Below, in pieces: positions 1 through 8,116 of a stretch of 64,000 nucleotides of DNA. The notes under the pieces are model-generated. The model did no database searches, had not been told where the DNA came from, and saw only the letters and a program-made list of their open reading frames with translations. The DNA is from Microbacterium ginsengiterrae (GTDB lineage Bacteria > Actinomycetota > Actinomycetes > Actinomycetales > Microbacteriaceae), in assembly GCF_014205075.1 (NCBI RefSeq), contig NZ_JACHMU010000001.1, positions 2,108,001 to 2,172,000 of the forward strand, given 5' to 3'. Within the stretch, counting starts at the first letter, position 1, and each line of letters begins with the position of its first letter. Made by a program: the position numbers and the translations under genes.

Positions 1-2
1 CC

Positions 3-1499
3 GAGGACTACGGACTGAAGATCAGCGAGTTCCCGCACCTCATCGTCAATCAGGCCCGTGTGCTCGACTACTTCGCCGAGGCCGCAGCACACGGACCCGC
101 ACGGATCGCACCGGACTACAGCGTCGAGTTCCTCGGCCTCACGGTCCACGACGACGGCGAGTTCCCCGTCGAGGTCAGGGTGCGGCATGTCGCCGGTGCA
201 CGCGAGGGGGAAGTGCGCACGATCCGCGCGAAGTACGTGCTCGGATGCGACGGAGCGCGAAGCCGTGTCCGCGAGGCCATCGGCCGCACCCACGTGGGGG
301 AGCTCGCCGCGCACGCGTGGGGCGTCATGGACGTGCTCGTGAACACCGACTTCCCCGACTGGCGGACCAAGTGCGCCATCAACGCCGTGGCGGGCAACAT
401 CCTGCACATCCCGCGCGAGGGCGGCTACCTCAGCCGGGTGTACGTCGACCTCGGCGAGGTGCCGGCCGATGACAATCACCGGGTGCGGCAGACACCGATC
501 GAGAAGATCATCGACAAGGCCAACGAGATCCTGCGTCCGTACACGCTGGACGTGAAGGAGATCGCCTGGCACAGCGTGTACGAGGTCGGCCATCGCGTCA
601 CGGACGGGTTCGACGACGCGCTGGACGAGGACCGGTCGCCGCGGGTCTTCCTCACCGGCGACGCGTGTCACACGCACAGCGCGAAGGCCGGGCAGGGGAT
701 GAATGTGTCGATGCAGGACGGGTTCAACATCGGGTGGAAGCTGGGCGCCGTCCTCATGGGACGCAGCCCGGAGTCGTTGCTGGCGACGTACTCCGACGAG
801 CGCCAGCCCGTCGCGCAGCAGCTCATCGACTTCGACCGCGAATGGTCGAGCCTTATGGCGCGCAAGCCGGAGGAGATCTCCGACCCGCTGGAGCTGTCGA
901 ACTACTACCTCGCGACGGCGGAGTTCCCCTCCGGCTTCATGACGCAGTACCCGCCCTCGGCGATCACGGCGACCGCCGAGCACCAGGCGCTCGCCGCAGG
1001 GTTCCCGGTGGGCAAGCGCTTCAAGTCCGCCGAGGTCGTCCGGGTGTGCGACGGCAACGCGATCCACCTCGGTCACCACGCGAAGGCGGACGGGCGGTGG
1101 CGGATCTACGCGTTCGCGGACCGCTCGGGGGTGCGGCTGAGGGACTGGGCGGCCGCGGCTGAGGGAATGATCGCCCGCGTCACCCCGCCCGACGCCGATG
1201 TGGATGCCGTGATCGACGCGAAGGTCATCTACCAGGAGGCGTTCGACGAGGTGGACATCCTGACCGCACCGGCGATGTTCCTGCCACAGACGGGCCCGCT
1301 GCACCTCACCGACTGGGAGAAGGTGTACTCCGGGTCGCCGAACGCGTGGACGGACACCGACATCTTCGTCGAGCGGGAGATCTCGAGGGAGGGGGCGGTC
1401 GTGGTCGTGCGCCCGGATCAGTACGTCGCAGCAGTCCTGCCTCTGGAAGCGACCGCCGAGCTCGAGGCCTTCCTCGGGAGGGTGTTCCTGCCGGCATGA
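3..1499 (+). CDS. FAD-dependent aromatic hydroxylase, 5'-truncated by the window edge
   Basis: The reading frame is open from the first base, so the true start and the N-terminal GxGxxG Rossmann motif lie outside the window. What remains (about 498 residues) shows the DG motif (GCDGARSR), then the GD motif (LTGDACHTHSAKAGQGMN) that contacts FAD, then a C-terminal thioredoxin-like dimerisation domain from about visible residue 330. This order is that of the phenol 2-monooxygenase / 3-hydroxybenzoate 4-monooxygenase (MobA) branch of the PHBH-fold hydroxylases, NAD(P)H-dependent cytosolic enzymes that insert one oxygen into phenolic rings. The substrate cannot be read from sequence. No catabolic neighbour lies downstream; the next gene starts 97 bp later and belongs to an unrelated export operon. 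Confidence 0.85.
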   Translation, partial: EDYGLKISEFPHLIVNQARVLDYFAEAAAHGPARIAPDYSVEFLGLTVHDDGEFPVEVRVRHVAGAREGEVRTIRAKYVLGCDGARSRVREAIGRTHVGELAAHAWGVMDVLVNTDFPDWRTKCAINAVAGNILHIPREGGYLSRVYVDLGEVPADDNHRVRQTPIEKIIDKANEILRPYTLDVKEIAWHSVYEVGHRVTDGFDDALDEDRSPRVFLTGDACHTHSAKAGQGMNVSMQDGFNIGWKLGAVLMGRSPESLLATYSDERQPVAQQLIDFDREWSSLMARKPEEISDPLELSNYYLATAEFPSGFMTQYPPSAITATAEHQALAAGFPVGKRFKSAEVVRVCDGNAIHLGHHAKADGRWRIYAFADRSGVRLRDWAAAAEGMIARVTPPDADVDAVIDAKVIYQEAFDEVDILTAPAMFLPQTGPLHLTDWEKVYSGSPNAWTDTDIFVEREISREGAVVVVRPDQYVAAVLPLEATAELEAFLGRVFLPA

Positions 1500-1525
1500 G
1501 TGTTCGGCTCCGGAGAGTCCCGGCA

Positions 1526-1537
1526 TGACACGTGTCA
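1526..1537. promoter_or_regulatory. 12-bp perfect palindrome upstream of the ABC/two-component operon
   Basis: TGACACGTGTCA is a perfect dyad 59 bp upstream of the ABC ATPase start and 26 bp after the hydroxylase stop. A partial repeat of the half site (GTGACACC) follows at about 1548. The position suits a binding site for the response regulator encoded in the same operon, which is inference. Confidence 0.35.
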
Positions 1538-1596
1538 CGCGGAGGAGGTGACACCGCCCTCCGGACCGCTCGGGACCTTCCGGCCAGGCTGGAGGC

Positions 1597-2553
1597 ATGA
1601 GCACAGCAGCAGACACTCTGATCTCCGCGCGCAGCGCTGACGCAGCGACGGACCTCGCCGTCTCGATCGACGGCCTCACGCGGCATTTCGGTGCGGGGGA
1701 AGGGGCGGTCAAAGCCGTCGACGGCATCGACCTGCGCATCCGACGGGGCGAGGTCGTCGCGCTCCTCGGGCCGAACGGCGCAGGCAAGACGACGACGCTG
1801 GACATCCTCCTCGGCCTCACGGAACCCGGTGCGGGGAGCGTGTCGGTGTTCGGCGAGAAGCCGGCGGCGGCGGCGAAGGAGGGACGTATCGCCGGGGTGC
1901 TGCAGACCGGCGGACTGCTCGCCGACCTCACGGTGCGTGAGACGGTCGAGGTCATCGCCGCCCTGCACGGCCGTGCGGCGCTCGCACGGGTGCCCGAAGT
2001 GCTCGTTCGGGCCGATCTCGAACCGATCGCACGCCGCCGGATCGCGAAGTGCTCCGGCGGTGAGCAGCAGCGCGTGAAGTTCGCTCTCGCCCTCGTCGCA
2101 GACCCGGATGTCCTCATCCTCGACGAGCCGACCGCCGGAATGGACGTCACCGCGCGGCGGCATTTCTGGAGCGTCATGCGCGCCGATGCGGATGCCGGTC
2201 GTACGATCGTGTTCGCCACGCACTATCTCGAAGAGGCCGAGCAGTTCGCGCGCCGGACCGTCGTCATGCACCGCGGGCGGATCGTCGCTGACGCCCCGAC
2301 GGCCGAGCTGCGCGCCAACCTCGGTGGCAGGACGCTGGCGGCCACCCTCCCGGTCTCGGGCACCGACGCGCTCGTGCGGACGCTGTCCTCGGCGGACGGC
2401 ATCAGCGACCTCCGCGTGGACGCGGAGCGGGTGAGCCTGCGCGCCCTCGATTCGGATGCCGTGGCATCCGTTCTTCTGAATTCCGGCGCGCGCGATCTGG
2501 AGATCGCCGCGCCCACCCTCGAGACCGCCTTCACCGCACTGACGGAGGACTGA
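1597..2553 (+). CDS. ABC-2 type exporter ATP-binding subunit
   Basis: A 318-residue ATPase with Walker A GPNGAGKTT (residues 58-66), the ABC signature CSGGEQQR, and Walker B followed by the D-loop (LILDEPTAGMD). A C-terminal extension of about 80 residues is typical of drug- or lipid-export ATPases of the DrrA/CcmA type. It would power the permease encoded 2 bp downstream at the membrane. A histidine kinase and response regulator follow on the same strand, the arrangement seen where a two-component system senses membrane or antibiotic stress and controls a small ABC-2 exporter. The exported molecule is unknown. Confidence 0.92.
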   Translation: MSTAADTLISARSADAATDLAVSIDGLTRHFGAGEGAVKAVDGIDLRIRRGEVVALLGPNGAGKTTTLDILLGLTEPGAGSVSVFGEKPAAAAKEGRIAGVLQTGGLLADLTVRETVEVIAALHGRAALARVPEVLVRADLEPIARRRIAKCSGGEQQRVKFALALVADPDVLILDEPTAGMDVTARRHFWSVMRADADAGRTIVFATHYLEEAEQFARRTVVMHRGRIVADAPTAELRANLGGRTLAATLPVSGTDALVRTLSSADGISDLRVDAERVSLRALDSDAVASVLLNSGARDLEIAAPTLETAFTALTED

Positions 2554-2555
2554 CC

Positions 2556-3317
2556 ATGACCATCTCGATCTCACCCACCATGTTGCGCGTCGAGGCGATC
2601 CGCCAGGTGCGCAATCCCTACACGCTCGCATTCACCCTGGCGATGCCGGTGGCGATGTATCTCCTGTTCGGCGCGACCGCGGCGTACGCCTCCGGCCGCG
2701 CGGGCAACGGCAACGTCGCGTTCTACGTCATGGTGTCGATGGCCGCGTACGGCACCGCTGTCGCGATGAGCTCGCTCACCTCGCTCGCGGCGACGGAGGC
2801 GAAGCAGGGGTGGGGGCGACAGTTGGCGATGACTCCGCTCACCACCGCAGGGTATGCCGCGACCAAACTGGTCACCGCGGTGATGTTCGCGGCGCTCGCC
2901 GTCGCCTTCGTCTTCGTGGCGGGGCTGCTCACGGGGGCCCAGGCGACCGAGGCGTGGCGCTGGTGGGCGACGGCCGGCATCATCCTCGGAACCGGCCTGA
3001 TGTTCGGCCTGTACGGGCTCGGCGTCGGGCTGTTCTTCACCTCGGACACCGCTGCCGCGCTCGCCTCCATCTCGATGACGTTCTTCGCGTTCTTCGGCAA
3101 TGTGTTCCTCCCGCTGGACGGGGTCATGCTCGACATCGCACGCTTCACGCCGCTGTACGGCTTCGTCGCGCTGAGCCGCTGGCCGTTGACCGAGGGGGTC
3201 CTGACGACCGGCCAGGTCGATCCGCTGTGGCTGATCTGTGTGAACATCGTCGCGTGGGTGGGTGTGTTCGCGCTGCTGGTGGCCGTGGGGGCCAAGCGTT
3301 CGCGGACGCGCCGATAG
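2556..3317 (+). CDS. ABC-2 type exporter permease
   Basis: A 253-residue integral membrane protein with about six hydrophobic spans. A first span near residue 25 is followed by paired helices around residues 50-75 and 105-125, then spans near 145, 170 and 225, which matches the six-helix ABC-2 permease topology. It starts 2 bp after the ATPase stop, so the two are almost certainly co-translated into one exporter. No substrate motif is visible. Confidence 0.9.
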   Translation: MTISISPTMLRVEAIRQVRNPYTLAFTLAMPVAMYLLFGATAAYASGRAGNGNVAFYVMVSMAAYGTAVAMSSLTSLAATEAKQGWGRQLAMTPLTTAGYAATKLVTAVMFAALAVAFVFVAGLLTGAQATEAWRWWATAGIILGTGLMFGLYGLGVGLFFTSDTAAALASISMTFFAFFGNVFLPLDGVMLDIARFTPLYGFVALSRWPLTEGVLTTGQVDPLWLICVNIVAWVGVFALLVAVGAKRSRTRR

Positions 3318-3320
3318 GGT
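3315..3320 (+). promoter_or_regulatory. TANNNT box before the histidine kinase start
   Basis: TAGGGT ends 7 nt before the ATG at 3328 and no Shine-Dalgarno sequence is present. This geometry suggests an internal leaderless promoter and supports 3328 over the longer in-frame start at 3262, which would overlap the permease. Confidence 0.4.
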
Positions 3321-3327
3321 CGACACC

Positions 3328-4482
3328 ATGACGGATGACGCGACCCCCGTGGCCGCGCCGGTCTCAGCGGGCGGCGCGACCACGGCGTCGCCGCGCCGCG
3401 AGCCGGGAGCGCGGTCGCCGTGGGAGCGGTACGGGTGGCTGATGCCGGCGCTCTGGCTGGTGTTCCTCGTCTATCCGCTCATGGCGCTGATGGCGTCCGA
3501 GGCGGCTCCCGTCTGGATCGTCATCGGATGGATCGGGCTCGGCGCGTTCGTCGTCGTCTACGTGGCCGCGTTCCTCAACGGGATGAGCTTCAACGGGGGA
3601 GGCCTCACCACCCCGCCCCGCCCCATCCAGTGGGTGGCGTTCGCGGGGATGATCGTATGCGCGGCGTCGGTGATCCCCGGCGTCGGTGGCGCGGCGGTGA
3701 GTTTCCTGCCGTTCATCATGTCGTTCGCCTCGTACGGTCTGAATCGCGTGGCGCACTGGGTCACGATGGTCGTCTGCGTCGCGATCACCGCGGGCATCGT
3801 CCTCCTGGTCCCCGGAGGTTCGGGCTACTTGCCGCTGCTGGCGATCATCGCGCTTCTCGCGGCGGTCAACACCGTCTCGACGAGCCTCATCATCCGTTCG
3901 GCGCAGGCGGAGCGGCTCGGCCTCGAGCTCGCCACCAGCGAGGGGCGTGAGGCCGTGGCGCGCGATGTGCACGACCTCGTCGGTCATTCCCTCACCGTGG
4001 TGAGCCTCAAGGCTCAGCTCGTCCGTCGTCTGATCGACAGCGACCCGGAGCGTGCGAAGGCGGAGCTCGCCGACATCGAGTCCCTCACTGCGGAGGCGAT
4101 CGCGGGGGTGCGGGCGACCGTGGCGGGAGTCCGCAGCGCCGCGCTCGTGGAGCAGCTGGCCTCGTGCCGCGACGCACTGGAAGCCGCTGATGTGACGATG
4201 CGGGTGGAGGGGGATGCCGCGGCGCTCTCACCCGCGCAATCGCTGACGGCGAGCTGGATCCTCCGTGAGGCGACGACGAACGTTCTACGGCACGCGGGGG
4301 CGGGGGTGGTCACAGTGCGCATCGCGCCCGGTCGGTTCGAGGTCGTCGACGACGGTCGCGGCATCCGCGGTGCGGAGGGGAACGGTGTGCGGGGCATGCG
4401 CGAGCGGGCGACCACGGGTGGCGCGACGCTCTCCGTGCGGTCGGGCGAGAGCGGGGGCACTCACGTGGAGGTGACGTGGTGA
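3328..4482 (+). CDS. Sensor histidine kinase, DesK/NarX-like (HisKA_3)
   Basis: A 384-residue kinase. About five membrane spans fill residues 35-190 with almost no extracytoplasmic loop, so it probably senses the membrane itself. The HisKA_3 dimerisation box follows (AVARDVHDLVGHSLTVV), with the phosphoacceptor His near residue 215, then a HATPase domain with an ATP-lid region (DDGRGIRGAEGNGVRGMRER). The architecture is that of DesK/LiaS-type kinases. Its stop overlaps the start of the response regulator (GTGA), so kinase and regulator are coupled and form a pair that probably controls the upstream ABC exporter. Confidence 0.92.
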   Translation: MTDDATPVAAPVSAGGATTASPRREPGARSPWERYGWLMPALWLVFLVYPLMALMASEAAPVWIVIGWIGLGAFVVVYVAAFLNGMSFNGGGLTTPPRPIQWVAFAGMIVCAASVIPGVGGAAVSFLPFIMSFASYGLNRVAHWVTMVVCVAITAGIVLLVPGGSGYLPLLAIIALLAAVNTVSTSLIIRSAQAERLGLELATSEGREAVARDVHDLVGHSLTVVSLKAQLVRRLIDSDPERAKAELADIESLTAEAIAGVRATVAGVRSAALVEQLASCRDALEAADVTMRVEGDAAALSPAQSLTASWILREATTNVLRHAGAGVVTVRIAPGRFEVVDDGRGIRGAEGNGVRGMRERATTGGATLSVRSGESGGTHVEVTW

Positions 4483-5099
4483 GCGGCGGCGAGCGGATCC
4501 GCCTGGTCATTGTCGACGATCAGGCGATGCTGAGGGGGGCGCTCGCCGCGCTGCTGGAGCTCGAGGACGATCTGTCCGTCATCGGGGTCGCCGGTGACGG
4601 CGCCGAGGCCGTGCGCGTCGTGGCCGAGACGGCGCCGGACGTGTGCCTCATGGACATCCAGATGCCGGGTGTGGACGGGATAACGGCGACCCGGGAGGTG
4701 CGTGCCGCTCACGCCGGTACCCGTGTGCTCATCGTGACGACGTTCGCCCGGCCGGGCTATCTTCGGGCGGCGCTCGATGCGGGAGCCAGCGGATTCGTCG
4801 TCAAGGACGCCCCGGCTGAGCAGCTCGCCGATGCCGTGCGGCGGGTGCACGCCGGATTACGGGTCGTGGATCCTGCGCTCGCCGAGGCGAGTCTGTTCGA
4901 AGGCGCGAACCCGCTCAGCGAACGCGAGCAGCAGGTGCTCCGCCTCGCCGCCGACGGTCGCAGTGCCGCCGCTATCGCCGCGGAGGTCTTCCTGTCGCCG
5001 GGCACGGTGCGCAACAACCTCTCGGCCGCGATCGGCAAGGTCGGTGCGACGAACCGCGCCCAGGCGGTGCGGATCGCGCAGGACAAGGGGTGGATCTGA
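4479..5099 (+). CDS. NarL/DesR-family response regulator
   Basis: About 206 residues. The receiver domain has the acidic pair (VDDQ), the phosphorylated Asp near residue 59 (CLMDIQMPG), the Thr switch region (VTTFAR) and the conserved Lys (VVKDAP). A C-terminal LuxR-type HTH follows (LSEREQQVLRL...SPGTVRNNLSAAI). The start is chosen as the GTG whose GTGA overlaps the kinase stop; a GTG one codon earlier is possible. It is the cognate partner of the upstream kinase. The palindrome at 1526 is a candidate target. Confidence 0.92.
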   Translation: MSGGERIRLVIVDDQAMLRGALAALLELEDDLSVIGVAGDGAEAVRVVAETAPDVCLMDIQMPGVDGITATREVRAAHAGTRVLIVTTFARPGYLRAALDAGASGFVVKDAPAEQLADAVRRVHAGLRVVDPALAEASLFEGANPLSEREQQVLRLAADGRSAAAIAAEVFLSPGTVRNNLSAAIGKVGATNRAQAVRIAQDKGWI

Positions 5100-5278
5100 G
5101 GGTCGCCGTCGTGTTGCGGGCCTCGGTGTCGGGCGGAGCTCGCAGCCGGCGTCCTCAGCGTAGGCGCCCGGTAGCTCGGCGTCCATCGTGGCGAAGATCC
5201 TCTGCCGTCTGTGGCTGTGACGAGATCGGACGGAGTCGGAATCGCAGGGGCGGAGGAGCAGACAGGACCGCCGCCGAT

Positions 5279-5842
5279 TCACCCGTCAAAAAGCCAAGGC
5301 TCTCGGAATTGAGCTCTGTCGCCCAGGGCCCCGACAAGCTCGGATGGGCACACGAGTTGATCGTCACCGTAGTCGTGGGTTCTGCTATGGCCGGAGAGAC
5401 TTTCTCCCTCTAGTGAGACCTCGATCCGGTAACACGTGTAGACCCGGGCCGGCCTGGAGTCGAGCCATCCGGGAATCGAGAAGTGTTCGTCGACCCCGGA
5501 AGTGACGAACAGATCGAACGCGCTGTCTCCTCGGCCACCTTCCGGGTGCTCGTTGTAGATGACCGCCGTCCCGACGCTTTCAGAGAAGGCGGGCGGAGCG
5601 TCACCTGCATCCCACCGCACGGCGGCAGCGCTCAGCCGATCCAGGAGTTCTTCGGGCGTCGTCGTACCTGCGGAAGGATCCGCCAAGACGGCGTAGACGT
5701 GGTTCTCAGCAGCATCCACCTGGCGCCATAACGCGGGTTCGACCGGGTCCGACGCGCGAGAGCACCCCGACATCCACGCGACGCCGACGAGAGCAACCAG
5801 GGCGACGGGCGTGCGCACGATGAGTCTCACGGCGTTCATCAT
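5279..5842 (-). CDS. Putative lipoprotein, function unknown
   Basis: About 187 residues, opening with a short basic segment, a hydrophobic stretch (VALVALVGVAW) and a lipobox MSGC at residues 24-27, which predicts signal peptidase II cleavage and diacylglycerol attachment. After the Cys comes a soluble domain of about 160 residues that I do not recognise. Two adjacent ATG codons (5842 and 5839) precede the signal peptide; an earlier in-frame start at 5860 would add six residues. It is isolated between the response regulator and the glycosyltransferase. The 179 bp on its 3' side (5100-5278) show nothing I can name. Confidence 0.65.
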   Translation of the reverse strand: MMNAVRLIVRTPVALVALVGVAWMSGCSRASDPVEPALWRQVDAAENHVYAVLADPSAGTTTPEELLDRLSAAAVRWDAGDAPPAFSESVGTAVIYNEHPEGGRGDSAFDLFVTSGVDEHFSIPGWLDSRPARVYTCYRIEVSLEGESLSGHSRTHDYGDDQLVCPSELVGALGDRAQFREPWLFDG

Positions 5843-5880
5843 GGCTTCGCTACCTGGCAAAGTCCTCGGGCTCCGGAAGT

Positions 5881-6048
5881 TTGCGAATCTCGATACAGCA
5901 GTACGCTCGGGACTACTCGAGCACCCGGAAGGTTCGCAGGCTCGGCTCGCTCAGCCACGTGCGCACCATCCAGCTCGGGCAGGTGCTCTGGCTCACGCCC
6001 GACCCCGACCTGCCCTGGATGCCGCCCCTGTCGTTCATGACGTCGTGA
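5881..6048 (+). other. Open stretch resembling a C-terminal gene remnant
   Basis: One plus-strand frame reads LRISIQQYARDYSSTRKVRR and onward to a TGA at 6046-6048 with protein-like composition (it includes VRTIQLGQVLWLTPDPDLP), but has no start codon or ribosome-binding site. Its last bases overlap the 3' end of the convergent glycosyltransferase gene. I do not recognise a family. It may be the tail of a lost gene or chance coding of high-GC DNA. Confidence 0.2.
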
Positions 6049-7225
6049 CGATCACTGCCAGGGCGGTTCCCACCCCGTCTTCGCGTGTCATGGCGAGGGC
6101 CGCTCGCTGCACCTCGGGGCGATAGCTCTCGGTTTCTGCAAGGCTCGCGCGCAGTCGAGCAGCGGTCAGGCGGCTCTGGCGAATGGGAGCGGAGCCCAGG
6201 CGGCGTGCGTGGATTCGGGCGCCCCAGAACGGCTGATCGGCGATGAAGGGGATGACGACGGACACGGTGCCAGCGCGGGTTGCTGTTTGCAAAGTACCGA
6301 TTCCACCGTGGTGTATGGCGGCTACCGCCTGGGGCAGAACCTGGGTGTGATCGACCGATCGCACGACGTGAACATCGTCGCCGAGGAGGTGCGGTGATGT
6401 CGTGAGTCCGCCGAGCCCGGTGACGAGCAACGCGCGCGCACCGAAGCTGCGGGTGGCGGCGAGAACCTCCCGGGTCCGCTGCTCAGCGTTGCCGGCCACC
6501 ATCGACCCGAACCCTGCATAGACGAAATCGCCGCCGGCGATGAAGGATCTCACGTCATCGCTCAACACCGTTCGAGGCCTGTCGGTAAGCCAGGGCCCCG
6601 TGAGATGCACGGTCTCCGGCCAATCCGAGGGCCGCTCGAGGATGGCTGAGCTGATCGGCATGAGAGTCGCGGCAGGTCCGGCGGGCCTGCGTCGCCGCGT
6701 GCCGAAGACTGCCGCGGCTTGGTCGAGATCGTTCGCGAACATCGCCCCGCTGGCGGCCACGAAACGGTAGGTGAGCTTGTTCAGGAATCCGAGATTGCGA
6801 GTGGTGGTCCCTGCCGCCGGGAAGGCGCGTGTGGGCGTCATGGCGGGAACCAGCTCGACCAAGACGTATGGAACGTCAAGGGCTTCCGCGATGAGCGGGG
6901 CCGATAACACCTTCGGGTGCGCCACAACGACGTCTGGGCGATACTCGCGGGCGATGCGCGCTGGTTCGACGATCACCGCGTTCATCGTCGGACGAATGAC
7001 CGACGAGTACGAGCGGAGCGCCGCCATGAGTGACACGCCCTGCTCTTCGATCATGCGTGTGTAGTCCACACTCATGCTTCGCACGTCGATACCTGAAAGG
7101 TCTGCGCCGGAGTTGTCCGGCGCGACGAGGAGGACGTGATGTCCTTCCGCCGTAGCACGTCGGGCGAGCGCGGTAAACGGCTCCACATCCCCGCGCGACC
7201 CCGCGGTCGCCAGGAGGATCCTCAC
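6035..7225 (-). CDS. Family-1 glycosyltransferase (MGT/GtfA type)
   Basis: A 396-residue GT-B enzyme. The N-terminal domain opens with the nucleotide-fold motif RILLATAGSRGDVEP, the hallmark of macrolide and sterol glucosyltransferases. The C-terminal domain carries the donor-binding motif HHGGIGT and a PFIADQPFWGARI stretch. It should transfer a sugar from a UDP/dTDP donor to a lipophilic acceptor. I place the start at the GTG at 7225 because GAGGAAG lies 5 nt upstream and the family motif begins at residue 2; the longer frame to 7333 adds 36 residues without homology. GTGA at the start overlaps the stop of a small upstream frame. Confidence 0.85.
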   Translation of the reverse strand: MRILLATAGSRGDVEPFTALARRATAEGHHVLLVAPDNSGADLSGIDVRSMSVDYTRMIEEQGVSLMAALRSYSSVIRPTMNAVIVEPARIAREYRPDVVVAHPKVLSAPLIAEALDVPYVLVELVPAMTPTRAFPAAGTTTRNLGFLNKLTYRFVAASGAMFANDLDQAAAVFGTRRRRPAGPAATLMPISSAILERPSDWPETVHLTGPWLTDRPRTVLSDDVRSFIAGGDFVYAGFGSMVAGNAEQRTREVLAATRSFGARALLVTGLGGLTTSPHLLGDDVHVVRSVDHTQVLPQAVAAIHHGGIGTLQTATRAGTVSVVIPFIADQPFWGARIHARRLGSAPIRQSRLTAARLRASLAETESYRPEVQRAALAMTREDGVGTALAVIVTTS

Positions 7226-7401
7226 CGGCTTCCTCGCCCGGGCGAGGGTATCGTCCAGAATCCGCGCGCGCAGATGTCTTCTGTCGGCCCAGCGACGCGC
7301 CGCAGACCTTCCTGTGGGTCCCCGGCCGCCCATCGCGCGAGCTGCAGAACTGCGAAGAGTCCGCGAGCCGCGACATCAACACCCTCAAGCGCTGAACGCA
7401 T
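7222..7401 (-). CDS. Small unassigned ORF translationally overlapping the glycosyltransferase
   Basis: A frame of 59 codons from an ATG at 7401 (a TTG at 7437 would give 71) ends in TGA overlapping the GTG start of the glycosyltransferase by 4 nt, the usual mark of coupled genes. The middle (EGVDVAARGLFAVLQLARWA) looks helical, but I recognise no family and see no good ribosome-binding site. It may be the tail of a degraded regulator. The rest of the interval up to 7640 holds nothing else I can support. Confidence 0.25.
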   Translation of the reverse strand: MRSALEGVDVAARGLFAVLQLARWAAGDPQEGLRRVAGPTEDICARGFWTIPSPGRGSR

Positions 7402-7640
7402 GTACAGGATGCTGGCACTGCGTTCAGATCGGCACAAGGTTTCAGCCCGGCACGCGCATCATCGAGAACGATCGTCTCCGGCGGTTTCGCCACCCCCGGA
7501 TCAAGGCACGGCCGACAGCCAATGAATCGCTCCTGCCGAAAGCACCCTGCGTCGACTCGACAAGTACTCTGGCCGATGTCCGACCCCCGGCGTACCGTGG
7601 TCCACGGTCGAGCGACGGCGCTCGCCAGAAGGAGTACGAG

Positions 7641-8018
7641 ATGGACTGGAAGATCGAACTCATCTTCGTGCCGGTCACGGATGTCGACCGCGCGAAGGAC
7701 TTCTACGTGAAGATCGGGTTCAACGCCGACCACGACCAGGTGCCGTTCGAAGGGCTGCGGTTCGTGCAGATGACGCCCCCGGGCTCCGCATGCTCGATCG
7801 CGTTCGGCGAGGGCCTCGGCTCGCGCATGAAACCGGGCATGCAGGATTCGATCCAGGTCGTCGTTCCCGACGCCGATGCCGCGCTTGCTCAATTGCGCGA
7901 TGCCGGTGTCGAAGCCTCTGGTGTCGACGAACAGGCGTGGGGGAGGTTCGTCACCTTCGACGACCCCGATGGCAACAGTTGGACACTGCAGCAACTGCCC
8001 GACCGCGCCGGCGCCTGA
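7641..8018 (+). CDS. VOC-family (glyoxalase/bleomycin-resistance fold) protein
   Basis: 125 residues with the two-module VOC fold. The first half starts IELIFVPVTDVDRAKDFYV and the second ends with FVTFDDPDGNSWTLQQL, where the final E/Q-type metal ligand usually sits. The ATG at 7641 has AAGGAG 7 nt upstream; the open frame continues to 7314 without homology. Such stand-alone proteins include lactoylglutathione lyase-like enzymes, ring-cleavage dioxygenases and antibiotic-binding proteins. The substrate cannot be assigned. Confidence 0.85.
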   Translation: MDWKIELIFVPVTDVDRAKDFYVKIGFNADHDQVPFEGLRFVQMTPPGSACSIAFGEGLGSRMKPGMQDSIQVVVPDADAALAQLRDAGVEASGVDEQAWGRFVTFDDPDGNSWTLQQLPDRAGA

Positions 8019-8116
8019 TCACCCTCTTCCCTGACCGGCCAGGCGGGAATACCGTTTCCCTGTCGGGCGCTGTGCCCTGAGCACGTCGCGCCCGCTGCGA
8101 CGGCGGAAAGGTGCGC

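Noticed and set aside
3262..3327. A longer start of the histidine kinase
   Set aside because: It would overlap the permease by 56 bp and adds a Trp/Cys/Arg-rich stretch without homology.
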